A stretch of 64,000 bases of DNA from C00003060 sp964440795 (GTDB taxonomy: Bacteria > Desulfobacterota > Desulfobacteria > Desulfobacterales > C00003060). The notes under the pieces are model-generated. The model saw only the letters and a list, made by a program, of their open reading frames with translations, had not been told where the DNA came from and searched no databases. Position 1 is the stretch's first letter. Each line of letters opens with the position of its first letter. The stretch lies in NCBI GenBank assembly GCA_964440795.1, contig CAYTTQ010000003.1:17763-81762 (forward strand). The letters run 5' to 3'. Below are positions 47,769-56,663 of the stretch, piece after piece. The translations under genes and the position numbers were made by a program.

Positions 47769-49058
47769 ATGGCAGCCGTGAATGTCTTGCTCGTGGAAAT
47801 AAATCCGTTTGTACCGGCCTGCACACCCATCTCCCTCGGGTACATTGCCGCCTATCTCAACGCCCGGGGATTCCATACGAAGATACTCACCATCGGCGAA
47901 GATACCCCGTGGTCGCGGGTTAACTTGGAAACCTTGATTCGGGATTTTCAACCTGCCCTGGTAGGGCTTTCGGCGTACCAGCGCACGATGTTGTATGTTT
48001 TGGGGTTCGCCGATCTGGTCAAGTCCGTAGATGAGGATATCAAGGTGGTGATCGGAGGGCCGCAAGCGACCTTTATGCCGTCGACGGCATTACTGGAAAT
48101 GCCTGGGGTGGATTATATCTGCCGGGCTTCGGGGGAGGTTACACTGGCCGCCGTAGCGGAAGCGGTGGGATCGGGCACGCCGTTCACCGCCTTGGCGGGG
48201 GTGAGTTATCAACGTGACGGTGGCATATTTGAGTCTCCGGCCATAGCGGGTTGGACCGATTTGGATGACTACCCATCGCCCTATTTGAACGATGTTTTCG
48301 ACTATTCCGGCATGAGAGAAGCCATCATGCTGACTTCCCGAGGATGTCCACACAACTGTATATTTTGTTATACCCCCCGGGCTTTTGATCACCAAATCCG
48401 TTTCCACTCCATTGACCGGGTTATTGAAGAGATCAAGTGGATAAACAGCCGGGGGATCCGACGGCTCTGGTTTGCCGATCCCAATATTTCTTTTCGATGG
48501 GATCGCGTCGAAATGCTTCTCGATCGGATATTGGTTGAGGGGTTGCACAACGACATATGGCTACAGACCCGGGCGGACCTGGTAAACCCGACCATGATGA
48601 AGATGATGAAACGCGCGGGTGTGGGGACCATCGCATTCGGGCTGGAATCGGCCTCCAAAAGGGTATTGTCGAAGTTGGGCAAGCATATCGCCGTGGAAAA
48701 GGTGGCTGAAGCCATCCGGTTGGCGCACAGCGAAGACGTGGATGTGGAGCTCTTTACCATTTTCGGACTGCCGAATGAGACCCTGTCGGATGCCATTGAA
48801 ACCATCGAATTTGTAAAGAAAAACAATGTAAAAATAAGGGGTAATTCGAACTCACAGCAGATGCAGATATATTTTGGTACGCATATGGCCGAAAACTACA
48901 CGACCTACGGGATCCGTCCCCTGAACGAGAAACGGCCGGCCTATCTGTCGATTGGATCCCAATACGAGACTGAAACGATGAGTCAGGCGGAAATGAAAAA
49001 AATTCAGGCGTTGTGGCGATCCGAATCTCTCGACCGGGGGCGACGTATCGTGTCGTGA
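47769..49058 (+). CDS. B12-binding-type radical SAM protein
   Basis: A 429-residue protein with an N-terminal B12-binding-like Rossmann domain (about 1-140; P-L-like S-L-G-Y-I-A-A-Y-L, V-V-I-G-G-P-Q-A-T) and a radical SAM core with S-R-G-C-P-H-N-C-I-F-C (about 191-201), G-I-R-R-L-W-F-A-D and F-G-L-E-S-A-S. The cobalamin His motif DxHxxG is not obvious. Immediately downstream is a protein with SPASM-like cysteines, so the two may form a maturation pair. The substrate is unknown. Confidence 0.87.
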   Translation: MAAVNVLLVEINPFVPACTPISLGYIAAYLNARGFHTKILTIGEDTPWSRVNLETLIRDFQPALVGLSAYQRTMLYVLGFADLVKSVDEDIKVVIGGPQATFMPSTALLEMPGVDYICRASGEVTLAAVAEAVGSGTPFTALAGVSYQRDGGIFESPAIAGWTDLDDYPSPYLNDVFDYSGMREAIMLTSRGCPHNCIFCYTPRAFDHQIRFHSIDRVIEEIKWINSRGIRRLWFADPNISFRWDRVEMLLDRILVEGLHNDIWLQTRADLVNPTMMKMMKRAGVGTIAFGLESASKRVLSKLGKHIAVEKVAEAIRLAHSEDVDVELFTIFGLPNETLSDAIETIEFVKKNNVKIRGNSNSQQMQIYFGTHMAENYTTYGIRPLNEKRPAYLSIGSQYETETMSQAEMKKIQALWRSESLDRGRRIVS

Positions 49059-49102
49059 CGTTTTTTGTCTGAAATGGGATGATCGGTACTGGGTGACCAA
49101 AC

Positions 49103-50653
49103 ATGGACGCGCCGCCACTACAAAACATATATGTTGCCCTTGGGGACACAGCGGGTCAGAAAATGGACGTTCTGTGTGACATCTTGTCGGGCCTTTTGCC
49201 TTATGGAAACCTAACCTCCAACCTCTACTTGATTGCCGGGGGAATTACCGAAGGCATGCCTCAGGTTGAGCGTATCCAACGGGTGGTGAGTCAATACCTG
49301 AAGGAGAACCGTCTGACGCGGGTATATATTCATTTTGTCCACGCCCTGTATGCCGGAACCCCTAAGGACGTCGATTATTATTATCAGTATTATTATCAAA
49401 GCTGGAAACGATCGACTTGGGGATTCGACCGGGAGGGGTTCATGTATCAGGAAGTTCCCAGGCTGATGTTATTGCCGGTGATTGTTCCGGAAAAGGGAAC
49501 CGACCCAACCGCGCTGGCGGGCCTTTTGGACCTGCTGAAAGGTGCGTTTTTTCTCCCCGGCTTATATGTGGGGCAACGTGAGGGAGCGTTGATCACGGAT
49601 CCGGCGGTGGCGGAAAACGCGGAGAAGATATATGCGGCGGTCGGTGGCGTTGGGAACATACCGGAAATGGTTCAACGGTTATATTCGGAGGCCATCGTCG
49701 AGGATCTGTCCGCCAATCTCCAATCTCGAACCGGGTCCGTGAATGGCCCGTGCCCGCCGGGGATAATCATTTCGGCCTTTGAGGGGAAAGCCTACGCTTG
49801 TCTCGATGCCTATTGTCGGAACCAGCCTCTCATCGGCTACTTAAAGAATCCCGATGTCAATAGTTTGATGACGAGATACAGCGAATTTGTTCAGCAAGAT
49901 CTCGGTTGCCTGAATTGCAAGGAGACCCGGGTCGAGGCATTGTCGCGTACCCCTTTGAACGGGGAAAAGGCCCGAGAGGCCGGGGCCCTCTTTTTCCGAT
50001 TTGGATCGGATCGCCAAGAAGCGGGCGACTACATGCGTGCTATTGAGAGCTTCAGCAACTCGTTGAAACTCTCTCCCGAAGCGGAAGCGCCGGCGATTCA
50101 TTTCCGACTGGGTGTATGTCTGATGAATATCGGCGATTACGACGAGGCGCTTGCGGCATTCGGAACGGCAGAACCCGCACATCACGACCAGCACTATTTC
50201 CATTTTTATACCGGACTTTGTTATTATGGAAAAGGAGAGTCGGCGGAAGCCGTCGAACGATTGGGCGAGGCGGTTCAAATGAAACCGCCGGCGGAAGACC
50301 TTGTCCGGATCCTCATTTATCTCGCCAGCTGTTATAACGATCTTGGCCGGTATGCAGACGCTGTGACGTCTTTGGAAGAGGCCAAACAGTGGGCGGGGGA
50401 GATGAAGGAGATTTACAGCATCCTGGGATTTTCTTATTTTCGGCTGCACGACTATGACAAGGCCGTAAAAAACTTGCAAACGGCGGTGGAGATCGACCCG
50501 GAGTCGGCTATAGATTATGCCAGCCTTGCCGCCAACTACCGAGAAAAAGGGGATTTTGAAACCGCCATATCCATGTTCGAAAAGGCATTGGAGATCGATG
50601 CGGACCTGGTTCATGCCCGGACGGGTCTGGAAGAATTGAGAAATCGCCTATGA
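49103..50653 (+). CDS. Protein with SPASM-like cysteine region and TPR repeats
   Basis: A 516-residue protein. The first 200 residues are an unrecognised globular domain. Residues about 213-275 carry a SPASM-like arrangement (G-P-C-P-P-G, Y-A-C-L-D-A-Y-C, L-G-C-L-N-C-K) without a radical SAM barrel. The rest is five or more TPR units (H-F-R-L-G-V-C-L, Y-F-H-F-Y-T-G-L-C-Y-Y, A-S-C-Y-N-D-L-G) typical of a scaffold. It starts 44 bases after a radical SAM gene and overlaps rnc by four bases. It could be a partner or substrate-docking protein. Confidence 0.78.
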   Translation: MDAPPLQNIYVALGDTAGQKMDVLCDILSGLLPYGNLTSNLYLIAGGITEGMPQVERIQRVVSQYLKENRLTRVYIHFVHALYAGTPKDVDYYYQYYYQSWKRSTWGFDREGFMYQEVPRLMLLPVIVPEKGTDPTALAGLLDLLKGAFFLPGLYVGQREGALITDPAVAENAEKIYAAVGGVGNIPEMVQRLYSEAIVEDLSANLQSRTGSVNGPCPPGIIISAFEGKAYACLDAYCRNQPLIGYLKNPDVNSLMTRYSEFVQQDLGCLNCKETRVEALSRTPLNGEKAREAGALFFRFGSDRQEAGDYMRAIESFSNSLKLSPEAEAPAIHFRLGVCLMNIGDYDEALAAFGTAEPAHHDQHYFHFYTGLCYYGKGESAEAVERLGEAVQMKPPAEDLVRILIYLASCYNDLGRYADAVTSLEEAKQWAGEMKEIYSILGFSYFRLHDYDKAVKNLQTAVEIDPESAIDYASLAANYREKGDFETAISMFEKALEIDADLVHARTGLEELRNRL

Positions 50654-51351
50654 AGGAACGGTTCGGAGCTTTGGAAGAAGCGTTGGGATATCACTTTACC
50701 GACGTTTACTACCTGTTTGAAGCGATGCAGCATAGCTCGTATGTTAACGAGCAACCCGATGCGACGCTAAAGGACAACGAACGGTTTGAATTTCTGGGTG
50801 ACGCAGTTCTTGATTTGGTAATCACGCATATGCTCATGGACCATTTTCCCGACACCCGTGAGGGAGTTTTGTCGAGGATGCGGGCGCTTATCGTCAACGA
50901 ATCCCAGCTTGCCGAGATTGCCAACGCGCTTCGGTTGGGAGAATACCTACTCTTGGGCAAGGGAGAAGCGCAAAGTCACGGGGAAAGAAAGAGTTCCATT
51001 CTCGCCGATTCCCTGGAGGCACTCACGGCGGCCGTGTATCTCGACGGGGGCTTCCGGGCGGCCTTTGGGGTGATCGCCCGGCATTTTTCCCGTGCCGTGT
51101 CCCGAGTCGGCAACCGCCTGGCGGTGGAAGATTTCAAAAGTCAACTCCAGGAATACGCGCAGGGTAAGTTTCGCCTCGTTCCGCGCTATAGAGTGGTCAG
51201 GGAGACGGGACCCGATCATGACAAGACCTTTGAGGTCAGTCTTGCCGTGGGAGATTTCCTTACCACCTTCGGCATAGGCAAGAGTAAGAAGGCCGCGGAG
51301 CAAAACGCAGCGTGCATGGCACTGGAAAAGCTCCAGGAGCGGTTCGGTTGA
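50650..51351 (+). CDS. rnc: Ribonuclease III
   Basis: A 233-residue double-stranded RNA endonuclease used in rRNA processing. The catalytic RIIID domain holds N-E-R-F-E-F-L-G-D-A-V-L near residues 38-50 and A-D-S-L-E-A-L-T-A-A-V-Y-L-D-G-G near 115-130. A double-stranded RNA-binding domain spans about 155-230. It overlaps the upstream gene (ATGA) and the downstream TTG start. Confidence 0.95.
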   Translation: MKERFGALEEALGYHFTDVYYLFEAMQHSSYVNEQPDATLKDNERFEFLGDAVLDLVITHMLMDHFPDTREGVLSRMRALIVNESQLAEIANALRLGEYLLLGKGEAQSHGERKSSILADSLEALTAAVYLDGGFRAAFGVIARHFSRAVSRVGNRLAVEDFKSQLQEYAQGKFRLVPRYRVVRETGPDHDKTFEVSLAVGDFLTTFGIGKSKKAAEQNAACMALEKLQERFG

Positions 51352-52397
51352 CCGGCTCGACTGTGGCCTTCACCGGTAAGCCCTTCGTTATCCCCCTTTT
51401 TATTCCCCACATGGGATGTCCCAACCGGTGCGTCTTCTGCGATCAAAATACCATTGTGGGCGGCGGGCAAAAGCCGCCGTCCCCGTCGAAAGCCGCTGAA
51501 GCAATCGAACGCTTTCTTGTGTTCAAGAGGGAGGACCGCAGTTGGTCCGAGGTCGCCTTCTACGGCGGGAATTTCTTGGGTCTCCAGATCGATTATCGAA
51601 ATGCGCTGTTGGCTGTGGCCCAGAGATTCGTAGACGAGGGGCGAATCGACGGTATCCGGTTTTCCACCCGTCCCGACACGATCAGCGAGGCCTCCGTCCA
51701 GGGGCTTGCGCCGTATCGTATCACCACCATCGAACTCGGGGTTCAATCTCTCGATGACCGCGTCCTGGCAGCCAGCCGGCGCGGACACACAGCGGAAGAT
51801 AGTCGGCGCGCCGTTGCCGTATTGAAGGCCTGGGGAGGGGATATCGGCCTTCAAATCATGCCCGGGCTGCCGGGGGACACCCCGGCCTCCATAGAAAAGA
51901 CCGGTCGGGGGATCGTCGAGTTGACGCCCGGGTTTGTGCGCATTTATCCCACCGTGGTGGTCAAAGGCACGGCCCTTGAGGGCTGGTATAGATCGGGGCG
52001 GTTTCGACCCCTGTCCTTGGACGCCGCCGTGGTCCAGGTTAAAGCCCTGTATCGCCTTTTTGAGGCCCGGGGCATATCGGTCATACGCATGGGGCTCCAG
52101 GGCAGCGACGATTTGGCAAAGCCGGGAAGTCTTGTGGCCGGGCCCTATCATCCCGCCTTCGGCCACCTTGTCTATTCCGCCCTTTTTCTGGACCGGATGA
52201 TCGATCGCTTCGCGGCAATGGGGGCCCTACCGAAACGACTCAACGTGCGCGTCAATCCCCGGGATGTTGCCCGGGCCGTAGGCGAACGCCGTAAAAACAT
52301 CCGTTTTCTTAAAGACCGGTTCCAACTGGAGGACTTGACGGTAATGTCTGATCCGGACATGACTATGGGCGGCCTGGACGTCGTGCCGCGAAAATAG
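51348..52397 (+). CDS. Elp3-like radical SAM protein
   Basis: A 349-residue radical SAM enzyme of the Elp3/MiaB-like group with H-M-G-C-P-N-R-C-V-F-C (about 20-30), Y-G-G-N-F-L-G and F-S-T-R-P-D, I-E-L-G-V-Q-S-L, but no GNAT acetyltransferase domain. The start is the TTG in the TTGA overlap with rnc; the GTG at 51363 is possible. Position after rnc is shared with other members of this lineage by general recollection, not checked. Possible tRNA- or RNA-modifying role. Confidence 0.82.
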   Translation: MTGSTVAFTGKPFVIPLFIPHMGCPNRCVFCDQNTIVGGGQKPPSPSKAAEAIERFLVFKREDRSWSEVAFYGGNFLGLQIDYRNALLAVAQRFVDEGRIDGIRFSTRPDTISEASVQGLAPYRITTIELGVQSLDDRVLAASRRGHTAEDSRRAVAVLKAWGGDIGLQIMPGLPGDTPASIEKTGRGIVELTPGFVRIYPTVVVKGTALEGWYRSGRFRPLSLDAAVVQVKALYRLFEARGISVIRMGLQGSDDLAKPGSLVAGPYHPAFGHLVYSALFLDRMIDRFAAMGALPKRLNVRVNPRDVARAVGERRKNIRFLKDRFQLEDLTVMSDPDMTMGGLDVVPRK

Positions 52398-52422
52398 CGG
52401 GGATATTGTTCGCGAGTAGACC

Positions 52423-53616
52423 CTATCCGTTTGACGGATTGTCGAGCTTTAGCCGCAGGGAAAAGAGGGTCCCGGTCATGATCAACACGCCGAAAAACGC
52501 AAATCCCCAAGCGAACATGCCGGCGTCGGCGAACAAACCGATTCCGACGGGAAAGGCGCCGCCGCCGAGAAGATAGGCCACGGGGATGGTCAGCGACACC
52601 GCCACGTTCCGGGCCCGCGCAGGGAGGATCGAGGACAGCGCGGCAAATCCTGCAGGAAAAAAGCAAACGGCCACCAGAGGCTGCAAAAATACAATGACGA
52701 TAATCCAGGCCTTCGGGGCCAAACCCAATAGGATCGTCAGGATGCCCGTCAACAAGAAGACCGTGGCCAGCACGCGCCGAGGCCCCAATCGATCGGTCGC
52801 CCAACCGGCCGCAAAGGCGATGGCCACGCTTGAGATTCGAGACATCGATATCAATGTGTTCGCCCAATCCCGGGGAATATCGTGTTCAGCCACCAGGTAG
52901 AGGGGTAACATGGAAAAAACACCCATAGAACTCCCGATGGCCAGACCAAACAAGAGGGCCATAATCCAAAACGCGGGGTTGGATGTCAACGGTTGGAAGG
53001 ATCGCCATTCGGGAGGCTGTCCCGGAAATCGGCCCCCTTGTCCGAAAAGGGCAAAAGCGACGGCCACCAGTAGGGAGACGGCGCCCATAAGGCCCAAAAC
53101 CTGTTGCCACGAAACCCATGGCAACAGGGCTTCTGAAATCAACGGTACGGCGACAAAGGCCATGTTGGGGGCTATTTCGTGAATGGCCACCCCCTTGCCC
53201 CAGTCCTTGGCGCTGATCAGGGAGGTCAGGGTAGCGATTCCCGAAGGAAGATAAAGTCCTGCCGCCAGCCCCAAAATGAACAACCCCAGGCGCATTTGCC
53301 ACAATCCGTGGCTTAAGGAGATTCCCAGAAGGGCTATACCCACCGCCAGGGCGGACAGGATGATGGTTCGGTAGTGCATCAGCCGAGACGATATGAGACC
53401 CGCCGCCATTAGCGACAGAAAATAGCCTGCAGAGATGAATACAAAGAGTGAGCCGGCTTGGCTGTGACTAATCTCCAAATCGCCTTCGACGGTGGGCATC
53501 AACGGTGACAAGACGATCCGGGAGGCAAAATTTAGAAAAAAGATGCTGGTCAACAACAAAAGCGGCCGGACTTGGGATCGAAACGACCCCGGTGTGTCGG
53601 GTTCAAATTGGGTCAT
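52423..53616 (-). CDS. MFS transporter
   Basis: A 397-residue membrane protein with about 12 helices, starting M-T-Q-F-E-P. The first helix pair (S-R-I-V-L-S-P-L-M-P) and R-(x4)-G-L-F-I-L-G-L-A-A-G-L-Y-L-P-S-G match anion/sugar-type MFS carriers. The start at 53616 is preferred to 53694, which adds an unlikely N-terminus. Substrate unknown. Confidence 0.82.
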   Translation of the reverse strand: MTQFEPDTPGSFRSQVRPLLLLTSIFFLNFASRIVLSPLMPTVEGDLEISHSQAGSLFVFISAGYFLSLMAAGLISSRLMHYRTIILSALAVGIALLGISLSHGLWQMRLGLFILGLAAGLYLPSGIATLTSLISAKDWGKGVAIHEIAPNMAFVAVPLISEALLPWVSWQQVLGLMGAVSLLVAVAFALFGQGGRFPGQPPEWRSFQPLTSNPAFWIMALLFGLAIGSSMGVFSMLPLYLVAEHDIPRDWANTLISMSRISSVAIAFAAGWATDRLGPRRVLATVFLLTGILTILLGLAPKAWIIVIVFLQPLVAVCFFPAGFAALSSILPARARNVAVSLTIPVAYLLGGGAFPVGIGLFADAGMFAWGFAFFGVLIMTGTLFSLRLKLDNPSNG

Positions 53617-53878
53617 TGGGGTTCCGGGTCTTATAATCGTTGAGTTCGTTGGAAGTCGTCCTTCCGAATACCGTCCAGCCGGAAGCAGAACCACTCCCTA
53701 CCATATCACCAAGCAAACAAACAGTATAAACCCTAGGCAATGAGTATATTGACACTGCACGGTGCATGCGTTAAAAAAAGACTGGGTGTTATAAGCCTCA
53801 CCCTTTCTAAGGCAGATTAAGTTCGTTGAAAGGTGTCGCGCTGAGTTTGCGCGTGTACACGGACCGTGAGGGAAATAG

Positions 53879-54454
53879 ATGGAACCGGGCGACATTTACG
53901 AGTCTTGTCTAAAAGGCCACTTCCTTATTGCTATGCCCAGCTTGGCGGACCCCAATTTTTCCTACACCGTCAGCTACATCGCTGAACATACTGCAGAAGG
54001 GGCGATGGGGCTGGTTATCAACCGAATCCACCCGGAATTGAGTATGGATGTGGTTTTTGATGAATTATCGCTTAGTGCCGTTCCCGATCGGGCGGCGCTT
54101 CCCCTGCATCTGGGCGGACCGGTTCATACGGAACAGGTGTTTATCCTCCATGGCCCCCCCTTTGGTTGGGAGGCCTGTCAGCAAGTGACCCCAAATATTG
54201 CCCTCAGTAACTCCATGGACTTGATTGAAATGGTGGCTCAGGGGAGGGGACCCACGTCCTTTGTCATTGCGCTGGGATGCGCGGGATGGGGGCCGGGACA
54301 GTTGGAGTCTGAAATCATGGACAACGCTTGGTTGAGCTGCCCGGCCACCGAATCGATTCTATTCGACGCGGCGGTGGACAGTCGGTGGGCCGAAGCGGCG
54401 AAGTTGTTGGGAATCGATCCCCATCGGCTGACCCATGTCAGCGGTCACGCATGA
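53879..54454 (+). CDS. YqgE/AlgH family protein (UPF0301)
   Basis: A 191-residue soluble protein of the YqgE/AlgH family (about 20 kDa). Typical segments are L-I-A-M-P-S-L-A-D-P-N-F-S-Y-T-V, G-A-M-G-L-V-I-N, L-G-G-P-V and A-L-G-C-A-G-W-G-P-G-Q-L-E-S-E-I. The family function is unsettled. GGGAAATAG precedes the ATG. It is convergent with the PilZ gene of the motility operon. Confidence 0.9.
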   Translation: MEPGDIYESCLKGHFLIAMPSLADPNFSYTVSYIAEHTAEGAMGLVINRIHPELSMDVVFDELSLSAVPDRAALPLHLGGPVHTEQVFILHGPPFGWEACQQVTPNIALSNSMDLIEMVAQGRGPTSFVIALGCAGWGPGQLESEIMDNAWLSCPATESILFDAAVDSRWAEAAKLLGIDPHRLTHVSGHA

Positions 54455-54486
54455 TTTGGTCAATGGGGCGTGGCAACCCAAATCCG

Positions 54487-54870
54487 TCAAGCCGTCTTGG
54501 CCTGACGAATTTCCGCGACTTGAACCTTGAGCATATAACGGTGGACCGTGTCGACGAATTCTTGATCCACGTCCAAGAAGGCACAGTGACACACGTGATC
54601 CGTATCGATGTCGACAATCTCGATCTTTGCCGATAAGGGTTGAGACTCGCCGGGCAGGGTAAGGTCGACCACCTGCGTATCCCCGATCTGAAAGCCGTTA
54701 TCAAGGAACGCCACGCCGACGGCACCGATATTTTGCAAACGGACCGGTTTCCCCCGAAAGGAAATCTCAACGGGGGCGTGGGGTAACGGGGTGACGCGGA
54801 ACGAGCGGCGTTGGTCCTCCGAGTGGAAGGAAAACGCCCGATTATCCTTTTTCTTTCTTTTCCAGAACAA
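54487..54870 (-). CDS. PilZ-domain protein of the flagellar stator operon
   Basis: A 127-residue protein with R-R-S-F-R (RxxxR) and N-I-G-A-V-G, where the second motif has Gly for Ser. The start is TTG at 54870: AGGAGGG is six bases upstream, inside the end of motB (overlap of 29 bases). A TTG two codons earlier is too close to that site. Being last in motA-motB-pilZ, it is expected to tie stator function to c-di-GMP, as YcgR-type proteins do. Confidence 0.85.
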   Translation of the reverse strand: MFWKRKKKDNRAFSFHSEDQRRSFRVTPLPHAPVEISFRGKPVRLQNIGAVGVAFLDNGFQIGDTQVVDLTLPGESQPLSAKIEIVDIDTDHVCHCAFLDVDQEFVDTVHRYMLKVQVAEIRQAKTA

Positions 54871-55609
54871 ACTCAACCCTCCTGTTTCTGGCCCGATTGG
54901 TGTCGGTCGTGTTGGGCAGCAATGGAAACAACGCGCCGTATCCGGTTGCCGTGAGGCGGTGGGGATTGATCCCTCTGCCGATCAGGTATCGAAGTACCGT
55001 CGTGGCCCGCACTGCCGACAACTCCCAGTTTGAGGGGAACTGCTCGGTTGAGATGGGGATGTTGTCGGAATGGCCTTCGATGCGCACATGATGTTCCGGA
55101 TAACGCTTGGCGATAGCGGCGATGTCGTCCAGGATGGGCCCCGCCTTTGGGTTCAAATCAGCCAGGCCGGAGGGAAAAAGGATTTTTCCGGTTATCCGGA
55201 TGATGACCTTGGACCCCTCCATGGATGCGACGATATGATCGCTGAGGCGCTGTTTTTGGACAAAATGTCGGACGTCTCGGTAAATGTCCTTCGACTTGAG
55301 TCCGATGATGTCTTCGAGAGCGATTTTCTTCTTTGTTGCGGCATCCTTCGACGGCGATCCGCTCAAGGTATCCGGCTGCTCTTCCTCATCGATAAGCTTT
55401 AGCAGACCTACCGAGGGTGCACTTTCCCCCAGGCTTACCTGAATCGACGACAGGGCTTTCTTAAATTTTTGAAGGTTCATGGAAGAAATCGAAAACAACA
55501 AAATGAAAAAGGTCAGGAGCAGAGTCATCAGGTCGGCATAGGTTACCAGCCATCCACCGGAACGGTCCTCCTCCAAGAGTGCTTCCATCGTATGCGTACT
55601 GCTATGCAC
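54842..55609 (-). CDS. motB: Flagellar stator protein MotB
   Basis: A 255-residue stator subunit. The N-terminal G-G-W-L-V-T-Y-A-D-L-M-T-L-L-L-T-F-F carries the proton-conducting Asp (TYADLMT). The C-terminal OmpA-like domain (about 130-250; E-G-H-S-D-N-I-P-I, N-W-E-L-S-A-V-R-A) binds peptidoglycan. The start is GTG at 55609, with motA ending two bases before. The final bases overlap the pilZ gene. Confidence 0.94.
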   Translation of the reverse strand: MHSSTHTMEALLEEDRSGGWLVTYADLMTLLLTFFILLFSISSMNLQKFKKALSSIQVSLGESAPSVGLLKLIDEEEQPDTLSGSPSKDAATKKKIALEDIIGLKSKDIYRDVRHFVQKQRLSDHIVASMEGSKVIIRITGKILFPSGLADLNPKAGPILDDIAAIAKRYPEHHVRIEGHSDNIPISTEQFPSNWELSAVRATTVLRYLIGRGINPHRLTATGYGALFPLLPNTTDTNRARNRRVEFVLEKKEKG

Positions 55610-55611
55610 CT

Positions 55612-56385
55612 TTATTTCCCCAGGGCACGTCGTTTCATCGGGCGACGAAGTCGTGCGGCGATATAGGAGGAAAGCTTCTCGTATACCAGCATGGGGTTGT
55701 TGTCGTCCATGATGGAGATTCCTCCCTCCGCAATAATTTCCAAATTAATGACTTCTAACAGGGTCCTTGACTTAAGCTTACCTGCCACCGGAAGGAAGAA
55801 CAGCGTGGAAAGAAGCGATCCATAGAAGGTCGTCAAGAGGGCAATCGCCATCGCCGGTCCGATGGATGCCGGATCCTGGAGCTTACTTAACATTTGGATC
55901 AGTCCGATCAGGGTTCCCAACATGCCGAAGGCGGGGGCATAGACCCCCATTTTTCGAAAAACATCCTGGACCATAAAATGCCGTGTTTTCATGGCGTCGA
56001 CCTCGATGGCCATGGTCTTGCGAAAAAGCTCTTCCTCCGAGCCGTCGGCGATGAGGTTACAGACCTTCTTTAGGAAAGACGATTCCGTCTTGACGTCTCC
56101 CAGTTTGTATATGCCGTCCCGGCGGGTGATATAGCAAAGGGAGATCATGGTCGCCACCATATCGTTGGGATCCCGCTTCTTTTCCAGAAACACAAAAAAG
56201 GCTGCGCGAAATGCCGAGGCGACATCGCGAATCTGAAAGGTAAGCAGTGTGGCTGCAATGGTTCCTCCGACCACCACCATGACCCCCGGGAGATTAAAGA
56301 AGTTATGGACGTTTCCACCGATAAGGATGGCGGTGATAATGAGACCGACGCCGGAAACCACTCCGACCAAAGATGCGATGTCCAT
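55612..56385 (-). CDS. motA: Flagellar stator protein MotA
   Basis: A 257-residue membrane protein with four helices (about 3-30, 33-50, 150-175, 180-205) and the cytoplasmic loop. It matches the MotA/PomA family: P-G-V-M-V-V-V-G-G-T, P-A-F-G-M-L-G-T-L-I-G-L and A-I-A-L-L-T-T-F-Y-G. It forms the torque-generating stator with MotB. It is the first gene of motA-motB-pilZ; a 278-base gap separates it from the divergent YfgM-like gene. Confidence 0.95.
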   Translation of the reverse strand: MDIASLVGVVSGVGLIITAILIGGNVHNFFNLPGVMVVVGGTIAATLLTFQIRDVASAFRAAFFVFLEKKRDPNDMVATMISLCYITRRDGIYKLGDVKTESSFLKKVCNLIADGSEEELFRKTMAIEVDAMKTRHFMVQDVFRKMGVYAPAFGMLGTLIGLIQMLSKLQDPASIGPAMAIALLTTFYGSLLSTLFFLPVAGKLKSRTLLEVINLEIIAEGGISIMDDNNPMLVYEKLSSYIAARLRRPMKRRALGK

Positions 56386-56663
56386 TGAGCGCCCTTTCGT
56401 TCCGCTTGGCAGTATTGTGGGTTGTCGGTTAAGGGCTGTCGAACGCTTTGTTTAGAAGCCCCCGTAGACGATCAGACGACCCACAATGGGCCAAATTCAT
56501 GCAGAAAACATGCCGTTCGGTCGATGTAAAACTTGTTGCGGGCAGACTGGTTGATTTTTGACAAAGAGGCGTATAGACTATACAGAGGATCAACCGGAGA
56601 GAAAACGGCGTTTTCCGGCAGGCTTCCAGGCGCCGGTAATACCAGTGGAATAGGAGGGTTTGC

